Shown: piece after piece, positions 1 through 11,104 of the stretch
How the letters are laid out: each line of letters begins with the position of its first letter
Numbering within the stretch: the first letter of the stretch is position 1
Source: Oscheius onirici
Taxonomy: Eukaryota; Nematoda; Chromadorea; Rhabditida; Rhabditidae
Reading direction: 5' to 3'
DNA: 64,000 nt
Assembly (NCBI GenBank): GCA_932521025.1
Contig: OW051468.1
Location: 868,064-932,063, forward strand
Notes under the pieces: generated by a model
Database searches by the model: none
What the model was told of the DNA's origin: nothing
The model's input: the letters and a program-made list of their open reading frames with translations, nothing else
Translations under genes and position numbers: made by a program

Positions 1-247
1 TGTTTCACACTGTTTTCCCCCATTTTTATTTTCTCGTAAACAGCGGAACCTCGGGGAATATATAGAGCCTATTTTCTCCTCTTTCCTTGCCATTTGCCTA
101 TTTTGTATGAACGTGGGGGAAACTCGCTGTCACAATGTTGACTCGCCCAATGTTTACAGGTCGATTCTCATAACTTTTCATAGACTTTTGGGTTCCCCCT
201 TGCCTTCTTTTTTTCGTCCAATCAAAGTCAGTTTTTCCTCCTTTCAG

Positions 248-3072
248 ATGTCCCAATCGACCAAGGCCAAAGTAATATTTTTGGGAGACAGCGGCGTCGG
301 GAAGACCTCAATCGTCCTGATGCAAGAAAAACGCCGTTTTGAAGAAGTCTACACAGCTACGCTGGGAGCCACTTTTATCGTCAGTACTGTGTAAATTTGT
401 CCGTTTTAACGGTTAGAATGATTTTTTAGTCAGGTAGCCAATGAGTACATTCACTTTCAAATCTGGGATACGGCTGGACAGGAACGGTTCCGATCAATGG
501 TAAGTGCGCTTTTGAATCATTTGTTGATATTTCCGTAGCGTGACCAAGCATATGAGCAATGTGTTTATAGGCAACAGGGGGGATTATGAAAGTTTCTCTG
601 TCTCTCACTTTCTTCCTCCCGAATCACTGACTTTCTGTCCCACTGTCCGTCAAACTTTCTGTCTCTTTGACTCTTTTGTCTCTCAGTCTCTGTGATCTTC
701 TGCTTTTTTGACGATCTGTCTCACTTTCTCTGACTCTTCCTCAGTCTCTCTGTCCCTCTAACTCTCTGTTCCTTTGTCTCTATCACTCTGTCTCTGAACA
801 GATCATCTCTCTCTCTCTCTCTCTGTAGATCGGGCCCTGCGACTGGGAATAGTGATTGAGATCAGTATACTTGGGCGACTCGACTCGATTCCGGATTCGA
901 ATCCGAGTCGAGTCGAGCATCGATTCTAACGGGCTGTAACTAATATTTCGCGTTTTATAGTAGAATTTTACATTTTCACGCTAGTTTCTGAAACACTTTT
1001 CGAAAAAAAACACCAAAAAATTTCGACCCGACTAGGATTCGAATCCGGATTCGACTGGACATGGTCCACGAGTCGGACTCGAATCGGAATCGAGTCGAGA
1101 TTTTTGACTCGACGCCCAAGTATAGAGATCAGTATGTCCCAACAGAGTTGTCATCGTCATGAAAATTCTTCTCATCTTGACCGTGGCTCGAGGATCCATG
1201 ACAGCAACAGACCAAGAAAAGGAGCTGCATGACGAGTATGAGCCTAGTCTGTTCAAAATGTAGAGAACATAATTTGAATTGCCTCACGCTTTTTTCATAG
1301 AACTTTTTTCAAATATACTTGGCGGGGATTTAGCTGCATAGCACGTTACAGAATGAAAATTTTGAATACTCAGCCAATAAAAAGCGCGGGCCAACTCAAG
1401 TTATGCTCTATATATTTTGAACAAACCATAGATGACCCATCTTGATAAGAGTAACCAATCAAATCAAATTTATTTCCGGAATCGCAATCACAAAAGTGGG
1501 TCCTGCGCCGGCACCATGGATCTGAACCACTCAACTCCGCCAATCCGAGCTTGTCTCATCCATGTAGCAGGACTAGACATGGCTGACGGGCCGGGCCGGC
1601 CCGGGCTTGGGCCTGAAAAGCCTGGCCCGCGGGGAAATTTTGGAAAAAGGGGGTGTTTTTTTGACCAAAATCTGCCTTTTTTTTTGTAAAAAAGTTCAGC
1701 AAAATATAACAATATTATTATTCTTTGATTTAGTTCTAGAATGCGCTAAAATGCGCTATAATATCACCATCTTCATTTTTGGTCCGATCCCGGTCCGACG
1801 GCCAAGTCTGAAACCTGGGCCGAGGCGGGCCGGCCCGGGCCTGGAATCTCCGGTCCGGAGCCATGTCTAAGCAGGACAATGTCCAAGTCGTGTAGTCGCT
1901 CTTCTGATTTCGTCTTCCCACCGTGTGAGAGGATGCCCCAAAGTCCTTTTCCGTCCGATAGGCCACCATTCCGTAGATATTTTGGGCCATCTATCATTTG
2001 CCATTGCGGCTATCTTCTGTGCCCAATTCAGCTTTCGTCTCCAGGCTAGTACTTGTTTGTCAGTGAGTCCTGTCCTTCTTCTTACGTCGTTGTTCCTGAC
2101 TCGGTGGGGTAAGGACAGACCTAACATCGCTCTTTCCATACGTCTTTGTACAGTGGCCAATTTCCTCCTTTCTTCTGTCCGTAGAGCCCACGTTTCGCAT
2201 CCATATAAGAGAGACGGAACTACGCAGGTATTGAATACTCGCCTTTTTAGTCTCATAGGGGCTGCTCGATTAGACAGGAATCTTCGGTGACGATTAAATG
2301 CGGCCCAACCGGCTCCTATTCTGTAAAAAAATTGATTTGATAAGGGTAACAGTTCCGGATCGATGATTCTGGATGAGTCTGCTTCATCCCAGAGAATCAA
2401 AATCTCTGTCCGGGTTACGACAGGAGTATAGTAAGCTAGTCAACCTGATGGATCGTGTTTGAAGGATGCCAGAGAAAAAAAGGGCGTCCAGATCCTATCC
2501 AATACTGATGTTTCGAAATTGAGAGTTAGGACTTGCTCTAGTCTCCGAATCTCTGTACCCAAAAATTCCAGGTCCCCATGTATCTTCGCAACTCGAAAGC
2601 TGCCATCATTGTCTACGACATCACCAATAGAACATCTTTTGAAAATGTGCACACTTGGATTCAAGGTAGGGATTAGGACGCCAACTTTTATATAATGTTG
2701 GGTTACGGTAGCTCTATTGCACGAGTATTTATCCAGAAATCAAAGTTTTCTCAGATATACACCGCTGGATCCCCGAAGCCATTCAAATTGTCATTCTGGG
2801 AAACAAGTCAGATCTCAGTCATTGTAGGGAAATCACAAGACAGGAGGGAGAAGATTTGGCCAGGTTATACGGATGTGTGAGTCAGAGTCTCTTCTTTGTC
2901 AACACAGATTCAGAAGTTTTTTGAGACTAGTGCCAAGACGGACCACAACATTGACTCTCCGTTTGTACACATTGCTGAACAGTTGATCTTGTCTAGCAGT
3001 GTTCCGGAGAAGAATATGGTCTTCTTGGATACGGTAAAGAAACCGAAGAAGAAGGGATGCTGTGGAAAATAA
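248..3072 (+). CDS. Rab-family small GTPase, Rab5/Rab22-like
   Basis: Five exons: 248-390, 430-499, 2572-2665, 2755-2876 and 2908-3072 (197 aa). The protein shows the P-loop GDSGVGKTS, switch II WDTAGQERFRSM, the NKSD guanine-specificity motif and ETSAK, so nucleotide binding is well supported. The GATF switch I context and the PMYLR/AAIIVYDITN block resemble the Rab5/21/22/31 branch, which acts in endosomal trafficking; the exact subclass is inferred. The C-terminus ends KKKGCCGK, with a double cysteine two residues from the end suited to geranylgeranylation. The start ATG directly abuts a CCTTTCAG acceptor, so the mRNA is probably trans-spliced. Exon 1 ends in a GT dinucleotide before GTAAAT, which restores the usual 15-residue spacing to WDTAG. 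The last acceptor is tandem (2907 or 2913) and adds or removes two residues. Intron 2 (500-2571) is packed with repeats. A candidate AATAAA lies at 3322-3327. Confidence 0.88.
575..835 (+). repeat. Degenerate CTCTGT/CTCTGACT pyrimidine tract
   Basis: Low-complexity pyrimidine-rich run in intron 2 of the Rab gene, built from variants of CTCTGTC and CTCTGACT and ending in a short (CT)n. It is one of many tracts of this word set in the window. No coding potential is seen. Confidence 0.8.
866..1124. mobile_element. hAT-like foldback element with GACTCGA-word arms (copy 1)
   Basis: The terminal inverted repeat TATACTTGGGCG begins at 866 and its complement CGCCCAAGTATA ends at 1124. An 8-bp duplication GAGATCAG flanks both ends (858-865 and 1125-1132). 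The arms are degenerate arrays of GACTCGA/CGAATC words, complementary between left and right. There is no ORF, so this is a non-autonomous element. The 8-bp duplication is the hAT hallmark; family assignment is inferred. A second copy lies at 47185-47354. Confidence 0.85.
1245..1430. mobile_element. mariner-like MITE, TAGTCTGTTC family (copy 1)
   Basis: The left arm reads TAGTCTGTTCAAAATG and continues into a GCATAATTTGAATT-like stretch. The right arm is its imperfect complement, ending ATTTTGAACAAACCATA. The centre carries AAAGCGCGGGCC, shared with the copy at 63162-63350. The TA at the tips fits the Tc1/mariner target duplication. It is non-coding. Confidence 0.75.
1574..1869. mobile_element. 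hAT-like foldback element, TAGACATGGCT family (copy 1)
   Basis: The left end TAGACATGGCTGACGG is mirrored by CCGGAGCCATGTCTA on the right. A perfect 8-bp target duplication AGCAGGAC lies at 1566-1573 and 1870-1877. The tips are GGGCCCG/GGCCGG word arrays around an AT-rich core containing GCAAAATATAACAAT. Two further copies (7038-7231 and 48363-49171) also have perfect 8-bp duplications. It is non-autonomous. Confidence 0.88.
1867..2400 (-). pseudogene. LINE reverse-transcriptase 3' fragment (non-LTR retrotransposon)
   Basis: An open minus-strand stretch of 177 codons resembles the region after the catalytic core of RTE/BovB or jockey-type reverse transcriptases. It shows VPSLLYGCETWALR, then QRRMERAMLG, RVRNNDVRRRTG, RRKLNWAQKIA and LTRWEDEIRR. 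The YADD catalytic part is absent, so this is a 5'-truncated insertion in an intron of the Rab gene. It abuts the hAT-like element at 1574-1869. Related decayed pieces lie at 30876-31369 and near 31508-31711. The exact clade is inferred. Confidence 0.8.
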
Positions 3073-3119
3073 TCGGGTACTCAGAAGGTTTAAAGATACG
3101 AGTAAAGTGAACTTATTGG

Positions 3120-3470
3120 TTGAAGGACAGAGGGACAGAGGGAGACGGGACAGTGAGACAAAAAGTCAGACGCACAGGGGGACAGAGGGACAGAAACAGA
3201 GAGACTGAGAGACAAAGGGACAGAGGAATATAGTGACAGAGGGACGGAGGGGCGGAGATACAGAGGGATATAGCTTTTGCGAAATCTTCATCTTGCGTAC
3301 CAAAAATGTACTACAAATTCGAATAAAATGGCTTGCCAGCGCGTACGCAATATCGCGTCAAAAAGTATGTAAGGTGAAGGTTTGGCACGCGTTATAAAGA
3401 ATCAGTGACAAAGAGAGACAAACAGAGAGTCGGAGGGACAGAAAGACCGAGGTCACAGACTCGGGACGTG
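3120..3470. repeat. Purine-rich GACAGAGGGACAGAG tract downstream of the Rab gene
   Basis: A degenerate tract of GGGACAGAG/GACAGAG words, split by a short AT-rich stretch at about 3265-3400 that carries a possible polyadenylation signal (AATAAA, 3322-3327). No gene is seen between 3073 and 3700. Confidence 0.7.
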
Positions 3471-3700
3471 TTTCACTGTCCTCTAGAAACACACCTTGAT
3501 TGATCCTTTCCTAATCCCCCAAAAGTTTTCAAAACTATCTAAAAGTTTCTCCAATAAAGTTCATTACTAAATTGTTTGTTCTTTTTACAAAAAAAACTTT
3601 CAAAGAAACTTTCTCTAATTACCAAAAATTAAAAGTTACCGTAAAGCAGAACTAACAGAACGGAATCACTTGGACTGACTCGCCTCCCAGCAGACGGAAG

Positions 3701-4348
3701 ATGCTCGCCCTACTCCTGCCACTACTGACCATTGGTGGTGGAACTGCTACCAGCTGCTGCTGTAAGGAACTGACCAAAGGACTCGTCTTCATCCCGGATG
3801 CCGGAAACTACACAGTCTGGAAAACGCTCGACTATCTCCCGTCGGACAGGATGACCAGCTCCGGACAGTTCGTCTTCAAGCCGGTAGTCAAGAGTCAGGA
3901 TCTCTCTGGAAGCCGTCTGGTAGTCAAGAGTGTTGGTCTCTCTGGAAATCAGGTAGTCAAGAGTCAAGTTCTCTCCGGACTGCTTGACGTCCTGACCGCG
4001 AAGCTCGTCTTTGACCTGACTGTCCTCTTTATCTGTCTCCTTCTCGTCATTGAAGAACTACTGGAAGTGATTCTTCTTCAAGAAGAGGATGACAGTCTGA
4101 TCGAGGTTGACGAAGAAGAAGAGAGCGAGGAAGAGGACGGCTACCTGGCCGACGACGAGGAGGAGCCACTGAAGGCCGATTCGCTGAAGATTCTCGAAGA
4201 GTTTCTGCTGGCTGAACTGGCCACGGCGGGAGTCTTCACCGACGAGGAAGAACAAAACTTTATCGAGGACATCAAGGCTTGTCTCGCTCATCTGGACCTG
4301 GGTCAGAGCGGCGCCTTCCATCCGACTCCGGACGACAGCAGCTGCTAG
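3701..4348 (+). CDS. Putative single-pass membrane protein with acidic tail (unrecognised)
   Basis: A single open frame of 215 codons beginning MLALLLPLLT. I do not recognise the family. What can be seen: a hydrophobic N-terminus followed by a CCC cluster, compatible with a signal peptide; three tandem copies of a V-V-K-S-x-x-L-S-G unit near residues 62-92; a strongly hydrophobic segment near 103-125 that could span a membrane; and a very acidic E/D-rich tail with a few leucine-rich stretches. A CTCCCAG acceptor lies 10 nt before the ATG. The opposite strand has shorter open frames here, so strand assignment rests on length and on the signal-peptide-like start. It could also be a chance ORF in a repeat-bearing stretch. 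Confidence 0.5.
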   Translation: MLALLLPLLTIGGGTATSCCCKELTKGLVFIPDAGNYTVWKTLDYLPSDRMTSSGQFVFKPVVKSQDLSGSRLVVKSVGLSGNQVVKSQVLSGLLDVLTAKLVFDLTVLFICLLLVIEELLEVILLQEEDDSLIEVDEEEESEEEDGYLADDEEEPLKADSLKILEEFLLAELATAGVFTDEEEQNFIEDIKACLAHLDLGQSGAFHPTPDDSSC

Positions 4349-7300
4349 AGTAGACTAACCAATGAACATTCAAAAATGGGCCCTTTGTTTCTGTTCATCG
4401 GTCTCTTATTGTCTGTCTCTCAGACTCTCTCGTAGTCTTCCCGCTTGGTTTTTCTCTCCTAGTGGTAAGGTAGAACTACCACAACTTCCAGCCCTGTGAC
4501 TCTCAGATTCTAGTGCTTTCTGGTACTCGTCCTCTGTCCTCACAGTAAGACAGTAGAAGGTTTGCACTGTCTAATCAGTCACAGTTGCAATCGGTACATT
4601 TACCAGTTCTCCGATTCCACTGTCTGTGTCTCTGGTTCTGACTCTCTTACTTTTACTCAGACTCTCTTCTGGTGGTACGGTAGAACTACCATAACTTCCA
4701 GCCCTCTGTCTCTCTACAGATTCTAGTATTCTCTGAAACTATTACCCGACCCCTGTCCTGTCACAGTAAGATAGACTAGAATTTCTTCTTGTTCTCTGAC
4801 CAGCAGTCCCTCTAGGTCAGCAGTCTCAGTTGTCACTGGTACTTACAGTAACAGTTTTGTTTCCCAGTTCCTCTGTCTCTCAGTCTCTGTGTCTGTCAGA
4901 CTCTCTCCTTGTTTTTCAGCTTAAGTCCTCTCTCCGCTGCGGTAGTAGTACTGTCTCTTTACCAAAAGGAGTGATTCAGGTCGTCTCTGCTGCAAATACC
5001 AGTACATATCCCCTCTCCTGACCGAGTAGAACCAGAACCAGTACCAGTTATTCTGCCAGTCTCTTTTTTCTCTCTCTCTCTCTCTCTCTATCCAGTTCAG
5101 TCTGTCTCTGGCTGTCAGATAGGTACATTTCATTGTCTTCTTCTTTCCGAATGGTACGGTCGTTTCGAATACAGCCGGAATCTATGTTTGCTGATTGCTT
5201 CGTCTTTCCGTTGTCTCTGGGATCTGATTGAACGAGCTGCTTCCATGTGTTGTATGGAGTAGTCTTCCATTGAAGAGAAAGTTGCAAAATGACTAGTCCG
5301 GAGCTTCGAAGAGAAACTTTGCCGGACCCCTGGGCAGAATTTGGAACTCTTCAAACTCGTGGTTTGTAGAGTCCGTAGATGAGAGACGAGATCGGAATGA
5401 CGAGAGGAATAAATGAAATTATTCTCACGTGGAAAATTTTAACTTCTTTATTTTTCTTGATAGATGATGCTTGAAGTAAAAAATGTGCACATTTTCTGGG
5501 AAAAAAAGCTTTTCTGAACTTCTGAGACTGAGACTCGAAACAGGACTGAGAGTGAGGGACAGATAGAATGAGAGATGTCCCTCACTCTCTCCTTCTCTCT
5601 CGTCTCTCACCAGTTGTACTCCCATTACCATAAACAGTGTTAATCCTCTTTTCGCGCCATAGTATTTGTCAACTGGCAGCTGAGTGTCGTCGCTCTCTCT
5701 CGCACTCGTTCCATTTTAGCCATGTCCCGACCGCTGCTGTTGCTGTTTTGCCGCTGACCGAGCGGACGATCGGCGGACCGGTTCAGAGAGCGCTTTCTCT
5801 GTCTCTCTGCCGATCCCGCCGGTACGCGGACGCGTGTCTTTCTCGCTCTTTACCTAACCCATTTCACATGTTCCATCATATTGATTTTGAGCCAAAAGTA
5901 CAATTTTTAAATCTATGCCAGCTGGTCTCCTCCTCCGGTCTGCTGGAGCTGTATATTTGCTTTCGAACTGTGACATTGCAGCAACCCCCGCTCGATTGTT
6001 TCCGGACTTCGTCCCTTCTCCAGATTCCATAGCACCCAAAACGTTTATAATCCAGTCCACTCAATTAATGGCTTGCTTTATACGCCAGTCAAGTTTTTTC
6101 TCAGTTCCAGTTACTGTTTTTGAAACCTCTGGTCGACGAACTGTTTTGACGGAATTTCTGCAGGACGTTTGGAACAGTAAAATGATCTTTATTAATAAAA
6201 ACTGACCGCTCAGAAAATATGAAAAGTGGAGCACAGAATGAAAAATGGAAAGAATTCTCTCTAAAGAGAAATAAGAAACCGAGAACCACAAACCTCTGAT
6301 TTTCCGGGTAAAATGCAAAAATTTAAACAGATTTCTTGATTTTCTCAACGGTGGCGCGCCACCCTGAAAATCAGGGTACTGTGGTGCTCGAAGCAAAATA
6401 TTTTTGGGTTACTGTTGCGTTCTTTTTTCTGAACAGTCTTTACTGAGGACTTTGAAAAATAGCTATTTCGGGTCTTGCCACGAGGAGTGAAACTTCATGG
6501 GTCTCGCCACGAACATCCTCGATTTCCCTGTGATTTCTTTCTTACTGTAAGTGAGCCATCACACGCTATTTCTAAAGGCTCGCTGACCAGATTTTTGGCT
6601 TTTAGGCTCGTCTTTTTTCTCTGCTTTTTCGGCTTTTCTATGGGCTCGCTGACCTTTTCAACCTACTCACTTGAGCTCTACTGTTTTCTGTTTGATGTTC
6701 GATTAGTCGACGACTGGTCTCTGTACTGCAAAGAAGGTTCATACCTCTCACTTTTAACAAATTAGAGTCTGAGTGTCTTTCTTGTCTCCAACAAGTCCCC
6801 CCTTATGATTTCTGTGACGTAACAACCATGTACAGAGACCAGAGTCTGACTCATCGCCGCTACGCAATAATTTGGCGCTTGATCCTCATCGTGTTTGTTC
6901 AGTGTAATGCCGACGGTAGTCCCCAGCAGCTATAAAAGTCTCATCTTTTGGAGAGAGACTCTACCAAGCTTTTTCTCCATTTTCTGCAAAATTTGTTGTG
7001 CATGTCTAGCCTGCGCAAAAATAGGATGGGGCTCGACTAGACATTGCTGACGGACCGTGTGCATTTTTTCATCATTTTTAGTGAAAAAGGTCAGCAAAAT
7101 ATAACAATATTACTATTCTTTTATTTAGTTCGAAAATACGATAAAATGAACTATAATATGACCAGCTTCATTTTTGATCTGATCCCGGTGTGACGGCCAA
7201 GTCCGGCCGGCCCCGCCCGGAGCCATGTCTAGGCTCGACTCAGTTGTTCTCTGCCTGTAAAAACTGTTAAAAAACGCTACAGTAATCATTATTATTGTTC

Positions 7301-7466
7301 CCTGCGGGACCATGCCTAACAGCAAGGTAAATTTGAATTTTTTGCTGTTAGGCGACCCAAACGCGTCCACTGTCCAGTCCCGCGTCCACTAGAAAAGAAT
7401 GCTCTTTTTAACAGACCAGTTCTCGTCTTTGATCTAAAAAGTTTTTTACATTATTCCTTCCAGAAA
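4349..7466. other. Gene-poor interval before the protein kinase D gene
   Basis: Mostly degenerate CTCTGTC/ACTCTCT tracts (4380-5640) with repeated GGTA(C/G)GGTAGAACTACCA-like words near 4450-4700, then AT-rich unique-looking sequence (5640-7030). The minus-strand frame 5130-5354 (74 codons) has no recognisable motif and is not called. The only delimited element is the hAT-like copy at 7038-7231. Confidence 0.5.
7038..7231. mobile_element. hAT-like foldback element, TAGACATGGCT family (copy 2)
   Basis: It starts TAGACATTGCTGACGG and ends CGGAGCCATGTCTA, with a perfect 8-bp duplication GGCTCGAC at 7030-7037 and 7232-7239. Its AT-rich core GCAAAATATAACAATATTA matches copies 1 and 3. The left word array is short here (194 bp in total). 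It is non-coding. Confidence 0.88.
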
Positions 7467-10400
7467 ATGTTCTCGACGGGCTCACCGTCAGATCCACGGA
7501 TACATGTCACATTGCAGTATGGTAATCAGAAGGAGATGGTAGTTCTGGCCAGAAGTGATGATCCGGCTGTAAGAAAGCCTTTCAGTCGACGTTACAGTAA
7601 AAAATATAGATATTTGAGTCTCTTCGGAGCAGAGCCAAAGCCCTGGTGGCTAGAATAGCTCCGGGAGCGGAAGTCAATGAACTTCATCTATTCCGTCACA
7701 ACTATAACTCTCCGAATATGTTGCAGCATATAGCTTCGATTGCGCAGTTGGTAGGTTGACAGAAAGACATGGAGGGACAGAGGGACAGAAAGACTGAGAG
7801 ACAGAGACTCTTCAGGACAATGGCTGCGTCGTGGAGATCATCGTAGCTGACAAGAACGAGGGTCCGACTCGTCCTCATGTCATTGAACCCAATACATTCC
7901 TAGTCCCAACTTTCTGTGATTACTGTGGAGAAATGTTGGCCGGAGTCATCAAGCAAGGAGTAAAGTGTCTGAACTGCAAGTGAGTCCAGTTACTGTTACT
8001 GTTACCTCTATCCAGGTGCAACTTCCACAAGCGCTGCTACAATGCTCCCCGGAACAACTGTGTCGTCTCCCCCTCCGGTCTCAGTACTCTGGCTCCGACT
8101 CCAATGACCCAAGGAGGGATCGCTGTCGGCCAACCTGGCAGCAGCACCATACCGACGTCGTCTGGACTTCCCCACACTTTGGCGGAACACAATTACAAGA
8201 ACTTTACTTTGTGCAAAGTTTGCAATAATCTACTGGTTGGAATTGTGAGGCAGGGATTGAAATGTCGGGATTGTGGGGTGAGTATGAGAGGGACAGGGAG
8301 TATTTAAAGGACTGTTTCAGGTAAATGTCCACAAGAAATGTGCCAAGGAACTGGCCCAAAACTGTACTCTTGCCGACCATGCCATCTCCAGAATGAGTAT
8401 CTGTGAGACAGCTACTACGACTACGATCAGTAGTCAGGACGATGACATGTCCATGGAGAGCACGAGCAGCAACGACAATATTCCACTTTTCCGGCTGCCT
8501 GGACAAGCTTCGGCAAGAGCTACTAGTCAGCCAAAAGTGGAGGGATGGATGATTCATTTTGAACTGAATGATCCGGAGAGGAGACTGAAGCACTATTGGA
8601 TACTGGCTAACAATGCGATCAATATGTACCATGAGTACAGTGAAGGTGGGGATGAGAGTGAGAGTCAGAAACAGAAAGACAGAGAGTCAGAGTCAGATAC
8701 AGTAACCTGTCTTTCAGGAGTCGGAGTCAACCCGAATCGATGCTACAAGACTATACCACTGGCCGAAATTTTAGTCATAACCCAGCACAATGGTCCTTCA
8801 GTAGTCTCCAAGTAAGATTTCTCACCCGACTGTGGCGATTGTATAGCTGCAGATCGTGTGAAAGACACTCGCTCGCAATCAAAAAGACACTATACTTTAG
8901 GAATCCACCGCACTGCTTTGAGCTACGAACCATCTCGAATATTGTCTACTGTGTCGGCGAAAATTATCATGCCTATTCGGGTGGTCCTCCGAAGAAGATT
9001 CCTCGCAGTATGAGTATTCGTCCTCCGAGCAATACTCAGCTCTGGTTCCAGGTGAGTACTCTCTGTCATTCTGTCTCTCTCACAGGGATGGCAAACCCTG
9101 GTTGGATTTTGCGGCGGGCTAAAAAAATTCATTTCGCATTTTTTTCTGATTTTTTTTGTTTCCAAATACGTCCCCCGATTATATTTATTTTTGCCATCAG
9201 AAAAATTGGAAGAAAATCAAAAAGTGACAATGAAAATCGAAGAAAACTGCTATTTTTACAGAATTTCGTCAAAAAACCGCATTTTCCTCTAGTTTTGTCG
9301 TTAGTTTTTCATTTTCTTCTAATTTTTCTAATGGCAAAACTAAATCTAATCGGAGGACGTATTTGGAAACAAAAAATCAGAAAAAAAATGCGAAATGATT
9401 TTTTTTAGCCCTCTGCAAAATCCAACCTGGACAGGTTTACCATCTCCGCTCTCACAAACCCATCTTCAGGCTCTGAAAGAGGCTCTCCAGCCTCCAATGT
9501 CCCAGAACGACAGCCCCAATCAGGAACCGGCTCTGGACTTTGCCTCAATCTACCAGGTCATGAATGACCGTCCCATCGGATCAGGACAGTTCGGTACAGT
9601 CTACAGTGCCGTCCAGAGAAGTAACGGTCACGAAGTCGCCGTCAAAGTCATCTCCAAAGAGCGCTTTTCGAAAAAGAGCAACGGCCACGAGTCAATGAGG
9701 GCCGAAGTTGCCATTCTGCAGAGAACCAGCCACAGCGGAATCGTCCGTCTGGAATTTATGTGCGAGACAAAGGACAAAATTTTTGTCGTGATGGAAAAGC
9801 TCAACGGCGACATGTTGGAGATGATATTGAGCCAGGCAGCTGGCCGTCTGGATGAGCGCTGTACCAAATTTTTGATTGTCCAAATATTGGCGGCACTGAA
9901 GTACCTTCACGACCAGGGAATTGCTCACTGTGACCTGAAGCCGGAAAATGTTTTGCTCTCCGATATGGGCACAAGCTTCCCCCAGACCAAAATCTGCGAT
10001 TTTGGATATGCCCGATTCATTCCGGAGGCCCAGTTCAGGAAGACGATAGTCGGAACGCCGGCCTACCTGCCGCCAGAGGTTCTTTCAAAGAGGGGCTATA
10101 ACAAGAGTCTGGATATGTGGTCCGTCGGAGTGATCATCTATGTGACTCTCTCTGGAACTTTTCCTTTTAATGATGGAGATGAGGTGAGAGGATTTTTAAA
10201 TTTCTTTCCCTTGATGCTTTCTCAAGTTTCTAGCTCATGTTTTGAGTCGAAGAAGTCACTTTACAGCTTAGTCATGCTCTGCAAAGTTGTAGCTCTTGAT
10301 CTCCTCTACAACTTTTCAGAACATCGGAAAACGAAAAAATGAGAGCTTCAGCTTGAAAAATACGAAAACAGAATTCGGAGGTCAAACTTTGGTGAAAAAT

Positions 10401-10968
10401 ACAGCCGACACATGAGGAAAAATATTTTCGCCGCAACGCTTGCCTCTCTTGGCTCAGTGCCAGTGCGCGCGACTACAAATGTAACAGTTGCGGGATCGAC
10501 TCCTGAAGCCAAAAAACCTTTTTTGCCTTTTTGATATTTCTAAAAATTATTCTTCCAGATCGCCACCCAGATCCAGAACGCGGACTTTATGTTCCCGACG
10601 GATCCGTGGAATGAGATTTCTCCTCTGGCTGTCGACCTGATTCAGAGGCTACTGAGAGTAGAGGTAGTGTTTTTTTTCGGTTGGTATCAAAACTTTGTTT
10701 CAGTTGAATGAGCGTCTGATCATTGAAGAATCTCTGGGGCACTCTTGGCTCAAAGGAGAGCAACTTTACATGGATTTGAGGAATCTGGAAATTCGATTGA
10801 AATGTCCAAGGTGAGGGAGGGAGAGACTGAGGGACAGAGAGACACAGAGACCGATATACAATAACAGTAACTTCCAGATACCTGACCAATGAAGGAGACG
10901 ACGCCCGATATGCAGAATTCCTTGTCAAGAAGGGTCTCGCACCTGACGGTACACCCACACTGATCTAA
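7467..10968 (+). CDS. Protein kinase D (PKD/dkf-type) serine/threonine kinase
   Basis: Eleven exons: 7467-7568, 7610-7750, 7816-7979, 8016-8277, 8321-8645, 8718-8811, 8853-9051, 9470-10183, 10559-10663, 10704-10810 and 10878-10968 (767 aa). Order of domains: the PKD N-terminal ubiquitin-like fold ([16 protein letters not shown]); C1a (about 102-151) and C1b (about 189-238), both with complete H-C-C-C-C-H-C-C zinc ligands for diacylglycerol binding; a PH domain (about 295-430); then a kinase domain with GSGQFG, VAVK (Lys about 489), [12 protein letters not shown] and SLDMWSVG. The HCD in place of HRD is normal for PKD. The activation loop reads [14 protein letters not shown], so the first canonical phosphoserine is Gln and the second is Thr. 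The ATG follows TTCCAGAAA, which suggests a trans-splice site. Introns 7 and 8 hold repeats. AATAAA is at 11097-11102. Confidence 0.95.
9085..9443. mobile_element. Foldback MITE, GGCAAACCTGG family (copy 1, in PKD intron)
   Basis: Long imperfect inverted repeat. The left end is ATGGCAAACCCTGG, then GCGGGCTAAAAAAATTCATTTCGCA; the right end carries the complement (TGCGAAATGATTTTTTTTAGCC) and finishes ACAGGTTTACCATC. The centre folds on itself (ATTTTTCTTCTAATTTTT-like). Related copies lie at 14621-15030, 16111-16517 and 40081-40454, all intronic. It is non-coding. Confidence 0.8.
10245..10515. repeat. SINE-like unit: AAAGTTGTAG hairpin plus tRNA-like segment (PKD intron 8)
   Basis: A hairpin (10275-10325) built on GCAAAGTTGTAG and CTACAACTTTT is followed 120 nt later by a tRNA-like segment (10449-10505). 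That segment has an A-box-like TTGGCTCAGTGCC and a B-box-like GCGGGATCGACTCC. The same order recurs at 57130-57410, so it looks like one dispersed unit. Confidence 0.65.
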
Positions 10969-11104
10969 CTACTGTAGTTATCCCCATCCGATGATCTGGA
11001 AGATTCTTGTCCCAAAACATTGCCAGCAGAGTCCTAACAGTGCATTATACATAACACGTGTTCACAACAAACAAAAAGAGATTTCGTCCGGCCACAAATA
11101 AATA

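Noticed and set aside
3722..4321. Minus-strand frames with TLDY repeats opposite the acidic protein
   Set aside because: They are shorter, in separate frames and lack a start context; the plus frame is continuous with a signal-like start, though only weakly favoured.
5130..5354. 74-codon minus-strand frame
   Set aside because: No motif or splice context; the adjacent sequence is low-complexity.
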